From Nemopilema nomurai (taxonomy: Eukaryota; Cnidaria; Scyphozoa; Rhizostomeae; Rhizostomatidae), in assembly GCA_003864495.1 (NCBI GenBank), contig ML133450.1, forward strand, positions 824,640 to 888,639: DNA of 64,000 nucleotides, read 5' to 3'. How positions within the stretch are numbered: the first letter of the stretch is position 1; each line of letters begins with the position of its first letter. Below are positions 28,501-40,705 of the stretch, piece after piece. The translations under genes and the position numbers were made by a program. The notes under the pieces were generated by a model that searched no databases, was not told where the DNA came from, and saw only the letters and a program-made list of their open reading frames with translations.

Positions 28501-28807
28501 TTCATCTTCGAACTTATGAATCTTAAGGCGTGATTTGTCAGAATCTCCTTTGTCTTGTTTATCCCCATAATCCCCTGCATTGTTTGCTTCCTTGATCATT
28601 TCTTTACATCATCTTTGTTATCTTGCTTAAGTCGCTTGCTTGGCTCGCTTTAATATCTGGCTTAAAACGTATAGTCGCTTTGCTTGCACATCTGAGGCCG
28701 AATTCATCACGGTGACCTCTGCATGACTTTACTTCTCACTGTGCTTCTCAATTTGCTCTGTTCAGCCGTTGTTAGTGGTACTCGTTGGATTAAACGATCC
28801 TTCAGCC
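22546..28807. other. Intergenic, no gene seen
   Basis: More than 6 kb of AT-rich DNA. Short frames such as 27197-27550 (minus) and 28159-28371 (plus) lack recognisable domains and splice partners. A GGGGGCACGTGCCCCC palindrome occurs at about 27354-27369. I see no RNA genes. Confidence 0.4.
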
Positions 28808-28999
28808 AGGTATGGTATGGTTTGGTTTGGTATTATATGGTATGGTATGGTTTGGTATCAAAAGGTATGGTTTGGTTTGGTATGGTATGGTATGGTATGG
28901 TATGGTTTGGTATGGCATGGAATGGTATGATGTGGTATGGTATGGCATGGAATGGTAGGATGTGGTATGGTATGGTATGGTATGGTTTGGTATGGTACT
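28808..28999. repeat. (TATGG)n pentanucleotide microsatellite
   Basis: About 190 bp of TATGG units interspersed with TTTGG and CATGG variants. The plus-strand frame crossing it (28723-29097) translates to a Tyr/Gly/Met/Val/Trp repeat and is an artefact of the microsatellite. Confidence 0.95.
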
Positions 29000-31900
29000 G
29001 CACGCTTTTTTTTGTTCTAGTATGGAATGTGGGCGTGCACTATGCGATGCAAAAATTCGTTGCTTGGGGTGTATCTTTGCTGGCGGTCGGTTTGTGAATA
29101 ATTGGTATCGGCTTTGTCTGGGTCATGGCAACATTTAGGGAAACTGAACACCAGTACTAATGACTATCTAATTTGCTCATCAAAACAAGAATCTCGCACG
29201 CAATCTCGTGGTACAAGTGCTTGGTACACGATTAAGCTTCTTTGGCTTATAATTCAAAGAGTATGTTGTTTCTCACTTATGAAATGGAATGTTTCTCACA
29301 GGGTCAAAGAAACGGAGAACAAGTCTCAGGAAATACAAAAAATGTCTTGAAACTCTTTTGCAAATACTCTTTCAATAGCGTTGATTTATTGCCTAGAATA
29401 TCTTCTACCTTCTCGAGTTGCGTAATTAAAAGAACGAAAGAACGTGTAACTAGATGGAAGGGTCTTAAAAGTTGAATATATAGAACGATACGATAAATTC
29501 TTGTTCTGTTCTTTTGTGTATGCAAACATTACAGACTGTGGAAATTGGAAAAGCCTGTATGCTGGAGACAGACATGATACTGCGGGTGGCGAATCATTTG
29601 TTCCAAGACACCACTATATACGGACATTTGCTTGTTTCTCAATACACCAATTTTCTTAGTGCCAACAGACTGATGTTGAAAAGGAATTGATAGGCTTGGT
29701 CTTTACGTTTTCATTTGCAAAACATTATGTGAAGTTAGATGATTCTTAAAGAAGGCATCAGAAGCTAATCAAGATAACATGGAAGAAACGATGATTTGCA
29801 TCCACATCTCAGTGTTGTCAGTGACACATCTTCGTGTCAATCATCCACCAATGACTTTCGTCGTTGAACTGCCATCGTTGTCAATGGTTCACGGTTCTAA
29901 GGAAGCGTGGAGCTGCCCACCCAGCTCTTACTGCTGATGCCTTTCATCGCAATTATGACGTCACAATCGCTCTGCCACTTCCCAGGCCTTTGCCTAGACC
30001 AGAGATGCAGGACGCATGCTTCTTTAGGGTTTTATTGACAGCGCAGTAACAGCTTACAGGTCACTCTTGGAGGCACACAGAGAGCTCTCAGTTTGCGGAT
30101 AAAGCTAAAAGAGATAGCGAGGCAAACAAAAATCATTGAACACTTTGAACTGAATAACTAAGTGCGTCTTAGTCTTTTGTTGCTTGATCGCTTACATCGA
30201 CTCATGATACTCGTAATCGTGTTAATAAATCACCTTTTCTGTCCTACAATCCTTTGTAATTGTATTTTGCAGTCTTTGGCGGAAATCAAAACTAATCTCC
30301 ACATCCGTGCTTTATCCCGGCAAATTGGATAAAACTTTGTAATCAACACAATTTTCCTTACATCCAAGACGCCACAAAACTTGCATGAGGAGTGATGTCG
30401 AGGAAAGACGCGAAGGAGGTGTCGCAACTACCGCGCAAGATGGCGGAGGCAGGGGATCTGGGGCGAGCGCTTGCTCGGGCAGTTTCAACAAGAAATTGTC
30501 AATGCTAATACCAGCTGCAGCAGTTATTAATTGGTAGGTAGGTCACATTGCCTCCGGCTTCTTCAGTACATTGGTTGCTCTTCTTCGAACATACACCGGG
30601 CTCCGTGCAATGGCTTTAGTAGTGAAAGCAAACAACGATGTTCGGTCAAGACGGAGCTGATGTGCCGGAATTAGGTACAGATAACCACAAGAACAGACAC
30701 CTCTCAATGTTCAATGTTTTTGCCTTGGCCATTGGTGATGGCGGAGCTGAGTTTGATTAATTGAACTGCATCAACCAAAATGCTGCTCGGATTTACGTGG
30801 TCTAAACTAATTGAACATATTACTCGGGATTGCTTCATGAAGTCATTGGATCCTTCAACAGTCGCTGATACTCCCGCTGATTTTTGCCAGGACATTGTAG
30901 CTGCCACATCTACTCACCTCTACTTCCAAGTTCTTGTACTTTGCTGCATTTTCAAACGCTTCCACATAGATCTTTTGGTTTGTTGATGGATATTCATCTA
31001 TCCAATACAAGGGCAATATCAGGTCATTGGTCTTTGATTTTAGACGACGACAGCGATTGTGATAGTTATCAATGTTAAATAATATCAAGTGGAACTTTAT
31101 GATATCAAAATGGACCTCGATGTGATTTAAACCTTTCGTAAATAGAAAACGAGTGTAAATTAATCAGAACTGCAATGAAAATCAGCAGGAAGTGTATTTT
31201 TGTCTCTCTGTTTAATTTACGCTCGATCGGTATAAATTATTGACAGGGATCAAGACAAAGAAATGAAAATAGTTGTGAATGATTTTGATACCAGCTCCTA
31301 GGTTGTGGAGCATCGTGCTGACAACAAATGTCACAAGGCCATTTGTGACCAAATCTGTCCCTCCTAGTTAGGCATTTCATCGCACCAAGTTATTGGTAAT
31401 CTCGGTCTTTTCAACAAGTTGTCTACAACTGGGATCTAACAGGATTATGGTCGTTATCAAGATTACTATTGCTGCTATCTATTTTCATTATTTTCAGTAT
31501 CACAATTGTCATTATTGACAATATTGAAAAAGCAAAAATGATTATAATGATTTTTCTTCTTCGATTGCTTCAAGCTTATTCTGTAAGTCCATTCAAGCCA
31601 GTTGCAAATTGTCTGCGTATAAGAGAGGTTTGCAATTGTATCTTAGCCAAACGAAATGCCCAATAGCTTGAAGCAAAAAGCAGACACCATAACAAGTGGT
31701 TCCCTTCCGTTCTGAAAATTATTTTCAATCAAAATTATTCCAAAAATAAATTCATAAAAATACACATTCTTCCTATTTATCTGCTTCCTCATATTACGCT
31801 TTGTTATCTTCTATAGTAGCAAAACTAATATTGAATCACCTGCAGTTGTATGAAAATTATAATGCTTGTACAGTCTCTGCCAAAAGCAAGGTGGAAAATC

Positions 31901-34900
31901 CTCTCAACCCGGAAATAATGTCGTGTAGCGCAAAGGTAGATAATTCTAAAAACGTGAGTGATGAATTCTTATATAAATATAGATTTTACCCAGCGAAGCA
32001 AAATTGTTTGAGGAGGCAAGGGAGAAGACACGGAAGTAAAACGGGGGTCGAAAAATCACATAAAATCTCACGGTGTTCCAAGTGCTTTTGGCAGAAATTG
32101 TAGCTTGGAAGCTCCGATGTTTATTTAATTGAAAGAAAGAACAGAAGCAAATTTTGCGCACGCACTAACGCAGATGATATTTAGCTGGAAAAAGATAATT
32201 TGAAATTCTTTGAGTAGATCAAGCCGAGGTGTGAGCCACTCTTTGATCGAGTTGATCGAGTGTTAGAGGAAAAAAGTTCATCATAGCAATCCAAGATTAA
32301 AAGCACATTAAAATTTTTAGAATAAAGTATCCAGTGATAAAATTGATATAATCAGGGAATTCAAATTCCAAAGTCTTTTATAGCTCCTTGTTATCGGTAC
32401 CACGCATGGAAAGAATGAGCATCAATTCGAGGACATAACGATAAAAAGGCTAGGTTAATTGGATACATGGGTTATGAAAATTGCTCAAGGACTATTTGAC
32501 CAATGTCTTAAGAAAAGTGACAAAGCATTGCTTGTCTATAGACTACTGGGAGATCTTGGGAAAGGGATAATGGAGCGTTTGAAGAGTAAAGCATTTATCT
32601 ACTGCTGATAAGGGCATGCAAAACGATGTTTAGAACATACAAAATATTTGGAATTAGATAAAAAATCAGATTGCCTTTTATGAAGAAAAAGAAATGAAAA
32701 ACGATTCCCTAAGTTATGCAGATTAGCAGAGTAAGGAGGGTACCCTTGCCAGCCAGGTCAAATTCTTTGTTGAAAAACCTTTTGTTTACTATGGGGACTT
32801 TGAAGTGGCTGTCGCTAATGGAAGGATAAATTGACTTAACAATGGGGAACGGGAGAGAATCAAAGCAACTAAAGATGCCAACACGGGAACCAGATCGGAA
32901 AAGATAGCATGACAGGCCGTGCATCAAACGTGGTAGGGATGGAAGTTGTCTAATAGCGCAGTACACACGTGAATCGAATATCAGGTAGCAAGGTACTTCA
33001 TGTAACTATAACCTGAGTAGCATTATTTCAAATGACAAAAAGAAGCTCAAAGCGGAGGAGCATCAAACTGAGTGCTCCACAGCACATCGGCTCCTTCGCT
33101 TGGTTTCCGTCTCTGTGCTCGAAAGTCCGTGGCCACTGCATCCAGGGTAGTGTAGCTACCAGGGTAGTGTAGCCACGAATGCGGCGTATAACGTTGATCA
33201 GTGAAGATTGAAGATTAAGCCAATGAAAGAATGCACAATTGCCATGGCTTGTGTTCACCCATCCACACCCATCTCCCCCCCTACCCCTACAACTTTGTCG
33301 TATTGCAAAATGCCCTTCATGGCAGTTTCTTTTCACACAAATACTCTTAATGTTTCAGTTTGGTGACAACAATGCTTATGGAGGCTGCTGCTGCGAAGGA
33401 GTGAACAATGCAAAAATGAGCAAAGATTTTGACGCACTCTAAGTACGGGCAGGCAGCATACAGAGATTTACTTATGGAAAGTCATGATTCGATCCCTGCA
33501 AAATCGCAAAACCCAAAGAAATAATTGAAAATGTCAACAAGGTTCCCTGGAATAAGCCATGGCTTTGGAAAAAACAATATACATTTAGTGAAGAAAAAGA
33601 TAATATTCTTTCAGGACTTGTCCAAGTTTATTCAGGAGAGCATTCTAACCAGTTTCTATAGATAAGTTTGGCGATTATATTCGATGAAACCAAACCCGTT
33701 ATATAAAATTTGCCTTTCTTTGTTACTAAGTAAGTCACCGATATTATGTTTGCAATTTCATTATAAGTCATCACGGAAGGCTACAAAAACAGCACACCAC
33801 TTTTGTAATTGCCACTTCCATCAAACATCAAGGAAAACATTAAGCGACATTTGAGCAAGAGCGGAAATGAAATGACACGGTTAAAGCAATTCTCACAGGC
33901 ATGCAGCTTGAATAGTGTTCCGAAGATACAGTAAAGCTCCGAGACCAAAAACATAAGACAATAAAACACTAAAGTTAATTTTGTGTCAGAATCAGATCTG
34001 GAAGATAAGGGTACAACAGACTAATTTGTTCTAATGTTCTTATCTGATTCATCTTGTATGATCTGGAAATTTAAAGGCATAGATTGCAAAGCCTGAAGCA
34101 CAGGGAACAAGCAATTAAGGGCAAACAGAACATGCTGAAAGAGTTTATTGAAGGCTTAGAAGCCTGGAGGTTATTGGAGTGGGAAGAACAGATTAAAGGA
34201 TGTCACTTCAGAAGAAATAAGTACCAGGTATTGAGGAGATAGGGCGATAAACTGCCTGTGACAGTCTTTTTCCTACTTGTTGTGTTAATTGAAAGTTTAA
34301 AAGCCTGAAGGTTTAATATAAGGAGAGATGGATTGGAAAATGTTTCTTCAATGGACATATCAAATAGCGAAGAAGCAAGAGTCGTGTAATAGACTGTTTG
34401 ATTAAAGTTAGTGTAGTTATTAACGGAATTATGATATCCTTAAAGGGGGCTGTCATTGATGTTTTTATCAAATGGAGCAAAAGACTGAAAGCAGCATACT
34501 CAGCGGAATAACTAGCAGCAATGAACTAAGGAGATTCCGTCGATTTGCAACGAGCATGCTCTATATCGCCCTTTTCTACAGTAAAAAGCATTGCTTGAAG
34601 AACCCTATGAATGAAAGGTTTTCGGATCTATCTTTGCCGAAGTTTAGTTGTTAATCAATCAAGATAATTTACTTAGAAAATCGACATTTATAGAGATTGT
34701 TCAAAGTATGATATAGTGAGCTTTTAGATAATAACTTTTTAGAGGTGTAAAGAGATTATTTCGAAAATTGCGTCAACAGACTTTTTCAACAGCGACCGTC
34801 CGACAAAGAGAACGCAGAAGTTTCACCTGAAGGAAGTAATAAGCATTAATAAATGTAGCAAGTAATCAATTAAGCGAGATTGCTGCTCGTCTTCTGTCAT

Positions 34901-37900
34901 ATAGCGCCAATCACGTCGGACACTGTGCCCACTGAGGATACTCCTGTCTCCCAAAGCCGACGTTTGCATATAAGAATGACGCAAGCAGCGCAAAAAACGC
35001 CAAGCTGCGAAAGAGCACTGGCCCTGCAAAACAGATCTAGGGCGGAAAGGTTTCCGTTTCAGCGAGATAAAGAAGAAGCCAACAGCGACACAATTTAGCT
35101 AGTTCATTATTCATCGTGGTATTTTTCTCATTCATTTCAGGTTTACGTGCTCGAATTGTAATTATTCGGCCATCTCTAATTTAGAAGCCATTAAAAAGCT
35201 TTCACTTGAAAACCCCAAGAATAGAGAATCCCAGAAGGTCTTTGTTTAGCTTCTAATAGACAAATATTGCGTATGCACGTCCGATATTCACCACTTACTC
35301 AAAACAAAATATTGGAAAGTCACAGAATCATCTAGGATCTTCACTGAAGCCGTTGCAAGGTTAAATCGGTTAAAGTGTCGGAAAAAGGACAACTTTTTCA
35401 ACTATCGAAGCTTTATGAATTATGTGAAAAAGCTTGTGATATATGAAATAACACTTGTCGTCATCCAAAATTCCTTTGAAAATAAAACGTAAAATGGCTT
35501 TGCTTCTGTGTTCTAGATTATCCAAGTAGATGATAAATAGCTATGATACTTAACTGCAAAGAATTTGAAAATCGATCGCAAGATATAGACGAAAAGTTGG
35601 AGAAAAGATTGTTCAAAAAAGCAAAAACGACAAATATTTTGGCATCGAAGCCTCTCCCTCCTTATCGCTGTAGTTGGTTTCTAGAACTATAAATATCATC
35701 AATTAGCTAAAAGGTTTCTTTCGAAGGTATATGTAGATTTGAGCTACGATTTTTATTGTAACCTGCCATTTGACTTGCTAATAAAAAGTCGGCCTATGAC
35801 CACAGCGAAAGCCGCCAACGAGGTAGAGGAACTGCCCGGAAAAGACTTTGGCGGTTCAACTGCTTAACGTACACATCTTCTTACTTTTTGACAAGAGTTG
35901 CAGTCTTTGATAAGTTAGGAAACCGGGTATAAAAACCTTTGACTTACAAATAACCGCAAAAGTCATTAGCAACAATTTAATTTAGCCGCAAATGAGAAAT
36001 CCTTTAAAAGTTAAGTGCTGTTGACAGAAGTTTGTCAGTTAAATAGAGATAGGCTTGTGCTAAAAAATAAAACAATATATTTGAATTTGAAAGATACTTG
36101 CGTAAATCCGCAGACTGTTTTCCAATATATGGCTCAAAGCTTTGCCACCGACTGGAATCTGCCACCTCTTTAGCTATTGCAGGAGAGAAGCTTTGGGAAT
36201 TTGCTGGCAGCTTGCTCAACATAAATAAGCTCCAGGATGTTTAAAGTTAATTTTCCTCCTAGCACCGCCATTGTTTCATATATTTTAAATTTCCAATCAA
36301 ATTTCCCGAGGTAACACAAGTAGCACGAGAGGTACACTAAGGCCTTAGTTTGGGCAAATTTGTTGTTGTTGTAGAGCCTCGATATAGTTCTACCAGTCTC
36401 ATTTACGCAGAAACACGGAGTGTCACGAGAACCAAGTAAAGCAAATGACAAACCCTTTCATGATAATTTTCTCTCAGCTTTTCTCTAATTTTTCTGCTTT
36501 TCCACAAAATAAGCAAACGAGACCGATAATGGCTGCCAAAAAGGTACTCTCTTTACCCAACTAAATAAAAGTTACACAGACCTATAAAGAAGACCGACAC
36601 AATTTTGAGACAATACTTCTTTCCTATTTACATCCCTGATTAATCCCAAACTTTCTGAGGTTGGAAGGTAGAGGACACGCTTAGATGACTTTCTCGGCCT
36701 ACAAACTCTATTTTAACGAAGCACAGACCTGGACGCAAAATCGGCTAATTTTCTGAGTGATACCACATCGAAGCTGCATGTATAGGGAAAATTTCACATG
36801 AAGAGTTACGTAGTTTTTTGACAAATGTTTATGATCGGTCCTTTTCCTTGCTTCACGACTGGAACTATACAGCCAAATAGTTCTCGCGTCAACTAGAACT
36901 CGTGCCTTTTTGTCACTTTCAACCTGATCACTATAAACTTGGATTGGTGGAACAAGATATGAATCCTGTCGCTTATCTTTATCTCATTTTTCAGGTTATT
37001 AACTATAAACACCAGAATTGAAATAAAAAATTCAACGACATTAAACAAAACCGCAATTACTGAGATTTTCGTTACGCACTCAATTAATCTGGTACTGAGT
37101 TTCAGAAAAATTGGAATTCAATTTCAAATCTCTATAATCCAAAGTCGAAGAAAGGCTTTCTGTATTGCAATAATAGAGAACTCTCTCGTCTATATTCCTT
37201 CCGGTCATTCCTAATCTTTCACTGAGGTCGGAACTTCGATATTTTTATCTTGTCCTCCACTATCGTTAACGACACATTAAATACTGTTGGAATTTTATAT
37301 AAAGAATCTTCTTGTTGATTATGCAGTAGATCATGCACTCTAGAAGAGATTTAATGAATTTGATGTTATAACTTTATTGGACAATGACCATTTTTAATCA
37401 ACATCAAAGGGGACATCAATACTGAACCTGTGCGGGTATTGTGGTCTGGGTTATCATAGTGTCCATTGTCCTAAATATGTGAAAATTACTCCCCTCCCCC
37501 CTTGCCATCTTTAACAACTCGTAGTGTTTTCGTATGTTCCGAAACTATACACTGAGATTGACACAATTAGTTGAGTTTTATCGGAGGCCGGTATTATTTT
37601 ACTTTATTCAGCCACACGGAAGGAAGGTTCAGCAGTTTTCCTACATGTTGCTGCAAGGCCTTTCATGCTAGCGCGATTTGTACCAAACCGGGTTTACCTC
37701 GCCAGGGCTTTGACTGATCCATTTCACTGATTGGTGGTCTACACTGCAAACTCTGAGATCCACTGCACGACAAAGGGCAAAATAACCAACTTAAAAGATC
37801 AAATAAAGAATGACGACTAAGACCCTAAAGGCATTGACTTCTAGTGGAGCTAGACGACTTCGATCCAAAGCAATTCTAATGGAATGTCACAAAAGACCTT

Positions 37901-38718
37901 AGCAAGTCGCATCCGCGCGCCAATCGACAAGTGAAATCCGAAGTCATAAGCTTTTTTGGCTGGAAATTTTTCTAAGGATAAAAAGAGCAGACAGTAGTCA
38001 AACTGTACACCTGGGGCTTTCTCAACGTTTTAACATGGCACGGACAGACACGTCGGACAAATGACGTTCACATTATTGACAATTATTGAAAGAACGATGA
38101 GCATAGGAACTTGTGCGTGCAAGTGAGGCAGTGGTCTATCTAAAAACAACGTGATTGGCTGACAAAGACATTCGAAGGGCCTAAATTCGACCGTACACGC
38201 AGCAAAATTACAGGAATGGCAGTGGGACAGGCCCCTGTGTGTGTGTGAATTGTGACAGACTTCTTGGATAAAGCCACTGAGGTTGTGGTCATGCCCTAAC
38301 GTCCAAAGCCTTAATCTTCCTAATGGATAAACTGGGTTTTGACAACTTTAACAGATGTCTACAGAGTCTGTAGGTGTTCATTTATCCTTTTGCGTACACG
38401 TAAAAGTGGGTAAACTGTTCCTTAAAAGGAGAAGGGGTGGCTAAAATCGTGTCACAATCGATGTACAATCACCAATTATTTGGAGACAATCAGGTGAAGT
38501 ATTAAAGACAGCTCTAATCAAAGTGTATTATGAATTTCTCTTCTTCAATCCCATCCAGTGTCGAGGCTGCAATGGCCCTCCTGGTGTGGGCAGTTCTCTC
38601 TCACTCAACAGGTCCTCTGCACATTGCGATGGAGCTGCGATGGCTCCCCTGTGCAATCGGTAAAAGGGAGGGGCAGTGCGGATAAATGGCTTGGCCTTGA
38701 TGGATGGCTTGAAAGCAT
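29000..38718. other. Intergenic, no gene seen
   Basis: Nearly 10 kb without a supported gene. A short direct duplication of CAGGGTAGTGTAGC lies at about 33144-33174. Frames such as 31801-32103 (plus), 34880-35098 (plus) and 36170-36451 (minus) have no recognisable domain. An AAGATGGCGGAGG word at about 30437 resembles a YY1-type promoter motif but has no adjacent exon that I can identify. Confidence 0.4.
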
Positions 38719-38791
38719 GACCCGATAGCTCAGCGGTAGAGCACTTGGCGTACAAACTCAGGGGTCCTGAGTTTCAGTCTCGCTCGGGTCG
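38719..38791 (+). repeat. Decayed tRNA-like unit (tRNA pseudogene or SINE head)
   Basis: The acceptor stem is perfect (GACCCGA with TCGGGTC). The D arm (GCTC-AGCGGTA-GAGC) and internal A box TAGCTCAGCGG are intact. The T arm has four of five pairs, but its loop reads TTTCAGT, so the B box is degenerate. The anticodon arm cannot form a five-pair stem and no anticodon can be assigned. The unit is therefore a tRNA pseudogene or, more likely, the promoter head of a tRNA-derived SINE. Confidence 0.55.
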
Positions 38792-40705
38792 GTTATTTGT
38801 CTGCACTCTCTATGATTCTTCGTAAGAAATCCTGTTGCCTATGACACTCTACTTCGAATTCAATAGAGAGCGGGCAAGACGGACTCAAGGTGCTTGGGGG
38901 GGGGGGGGGGGGGAGAGAAGGTGGACGAGGAAATGGGAGTTAAGCGAATAAATGAACACCAAAGAGACTCTAAAAATCACGCCCCATTAGCCCCATTCAG
39001 GCAACTTAAGGGTGGATCTTACTGTACCAACATATACACAGATGTTATTTCAAGTGCACGGAAAAGCCTCAAGGGAAATGAGTAATGGCTGCCTGAATAC
39101 AACGCATAAGGCACAAACAGTTTCGGACCAGAGATACTGAAAACAAAGACTACTTTACCAGCAGTAACAAGAAACAGTGGATACAAAGATGTGTCTCGTT
39201 TCTCAAGGAAGATGTAACGGACTCAAAACATCGATTTTTTTAAAGCAGATAATGTAATCCACATAAAAGTAGCGAAACAAAATTCCTAATCTGGTCAGAT
39301 GGAAAATCAAACACCAAAACCATCTAAGTGGTCTGGCAGTTGATATTAGCAGCAGAAGATTATTGAAGTATGGAAGTACAGAAACTTGCAAGCTTTATAT
39401 TGATGCGCCGCCTTCTAGAGTTGCATCTGCACGTGGGAAACTCTTCTAGCTAATTCTGTGAATAACATTCTCCAAAAGGCGGAGCCTTTCTGTCTATCAC
39501 TGATTCGTGAAGATACCTTCTGACGCAGGTCACGTCTCGATATTGCCCATGGGTCACCAGCATCACGATAAGCAAATACATTCCAAATCGACTGGATAAT
39601 CCAGTTGGCTAAACTTATCTACGAGACAACGAGCTTGGCAAAACACAATGATTCTTTGATAAGTCAATTTTGGAGAAACTCAAAGTTTCCATCAGAATAA
39701 TTAACCAGGATCAAATGATGCTAAAACACGCATTGAAGTTCTTCATCTAGTATGAAAATTAAATGAAATTTTGTAAATGTGAGCGTCTAGACAGCTTGGC
39801 GGGCCAAAGAGCGTAGAACCACGTACCATGAAAACGGCAAATAAAAGGAACCACATGAATTAATCTAAGACAATTCCATATTGAACAATGTACAAGGGCG
39901 GAATATCATATAAAAATATACCCTGGCATTTACTCATAAAAATAAAGCATGTACAACAATGTCTTTAATCAAATGTACGAACTTAAAAGATCGACCAATA
40001 ACCCCTACACGAAAAGGTGGACAGTCTTGGCTCCATAGCAGTGACACAACAACTTATCAAAAGAACATTGAGCGAGAACTCCTTGTAAGACATGACATTT
40101 CTCATCCTTTTGTCTTGTATTGGATGTGAATAAGCTTCGTTGTGTTGGGGCTTGCGTAGTTTTGGCGGGGTAAGTTTAACATGGTTGTTATCTAACTAAA
40201 AGCCTCATTGGAAATCTTGCTGTTACCCAAACTACATTGGGTTACCCCCCACTTCATTGAGATGTGCATCGAAAGACCCCACACTTTTCAATTTTGCCTG
40301 TCTAAAGGCCTGCCGAGAATCTCCCCAACTATACTGCCACTAGACTGTTGGAATTATGTATAGAATGCGTGGAAACAAAATACAGTTGCTATATCACTCT
40401 ATATGATGTCTTATGAAACCCTACCCCCTGAAATATATAGAGATATTGGTAATAAAGATATAAAGTACCTACACCTACTAAATATAATAAAACATTCTTT
40501 GACATTCCAAGGCAATAGGCCTGTATCTAAAATATTTGCACTAGTATCATACTATCAGCGACATGCAATTTACAGCTGCCGTCATTTAACGCGAGAAAGT
40601 CTTTCTGTAAAGTAAAATTTTCGGATTCAAACACAGTATTAAAATACGGTTATAAGGTACAGTCCACATTCATTTAAAGACCTCACTTAGGTAGCTAAGC
40701 ATAAT
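38792..40705. other. 3' flank of LRRC74-like gene with an 18-G run
   Basis: A run of 18 G occupies 38896-38913. The remainder is AT-rich with no supported exon. The LRRC74-like transcript (minus strand) should end in this flank, but no convincing polyadenylation signal stands out close to the stop codon. Confidence 0.4.

Noticed and set aside
28723..29097. 124-codon frame
   Set aside because: Almost entirely the TATGG microsatellite.
34880..35098. 72-codon plus-strand frame, polar and Arg/Lys-rich
   Set aside because: No recognised motif or neighbouring exon, and the opposite strand is also open.
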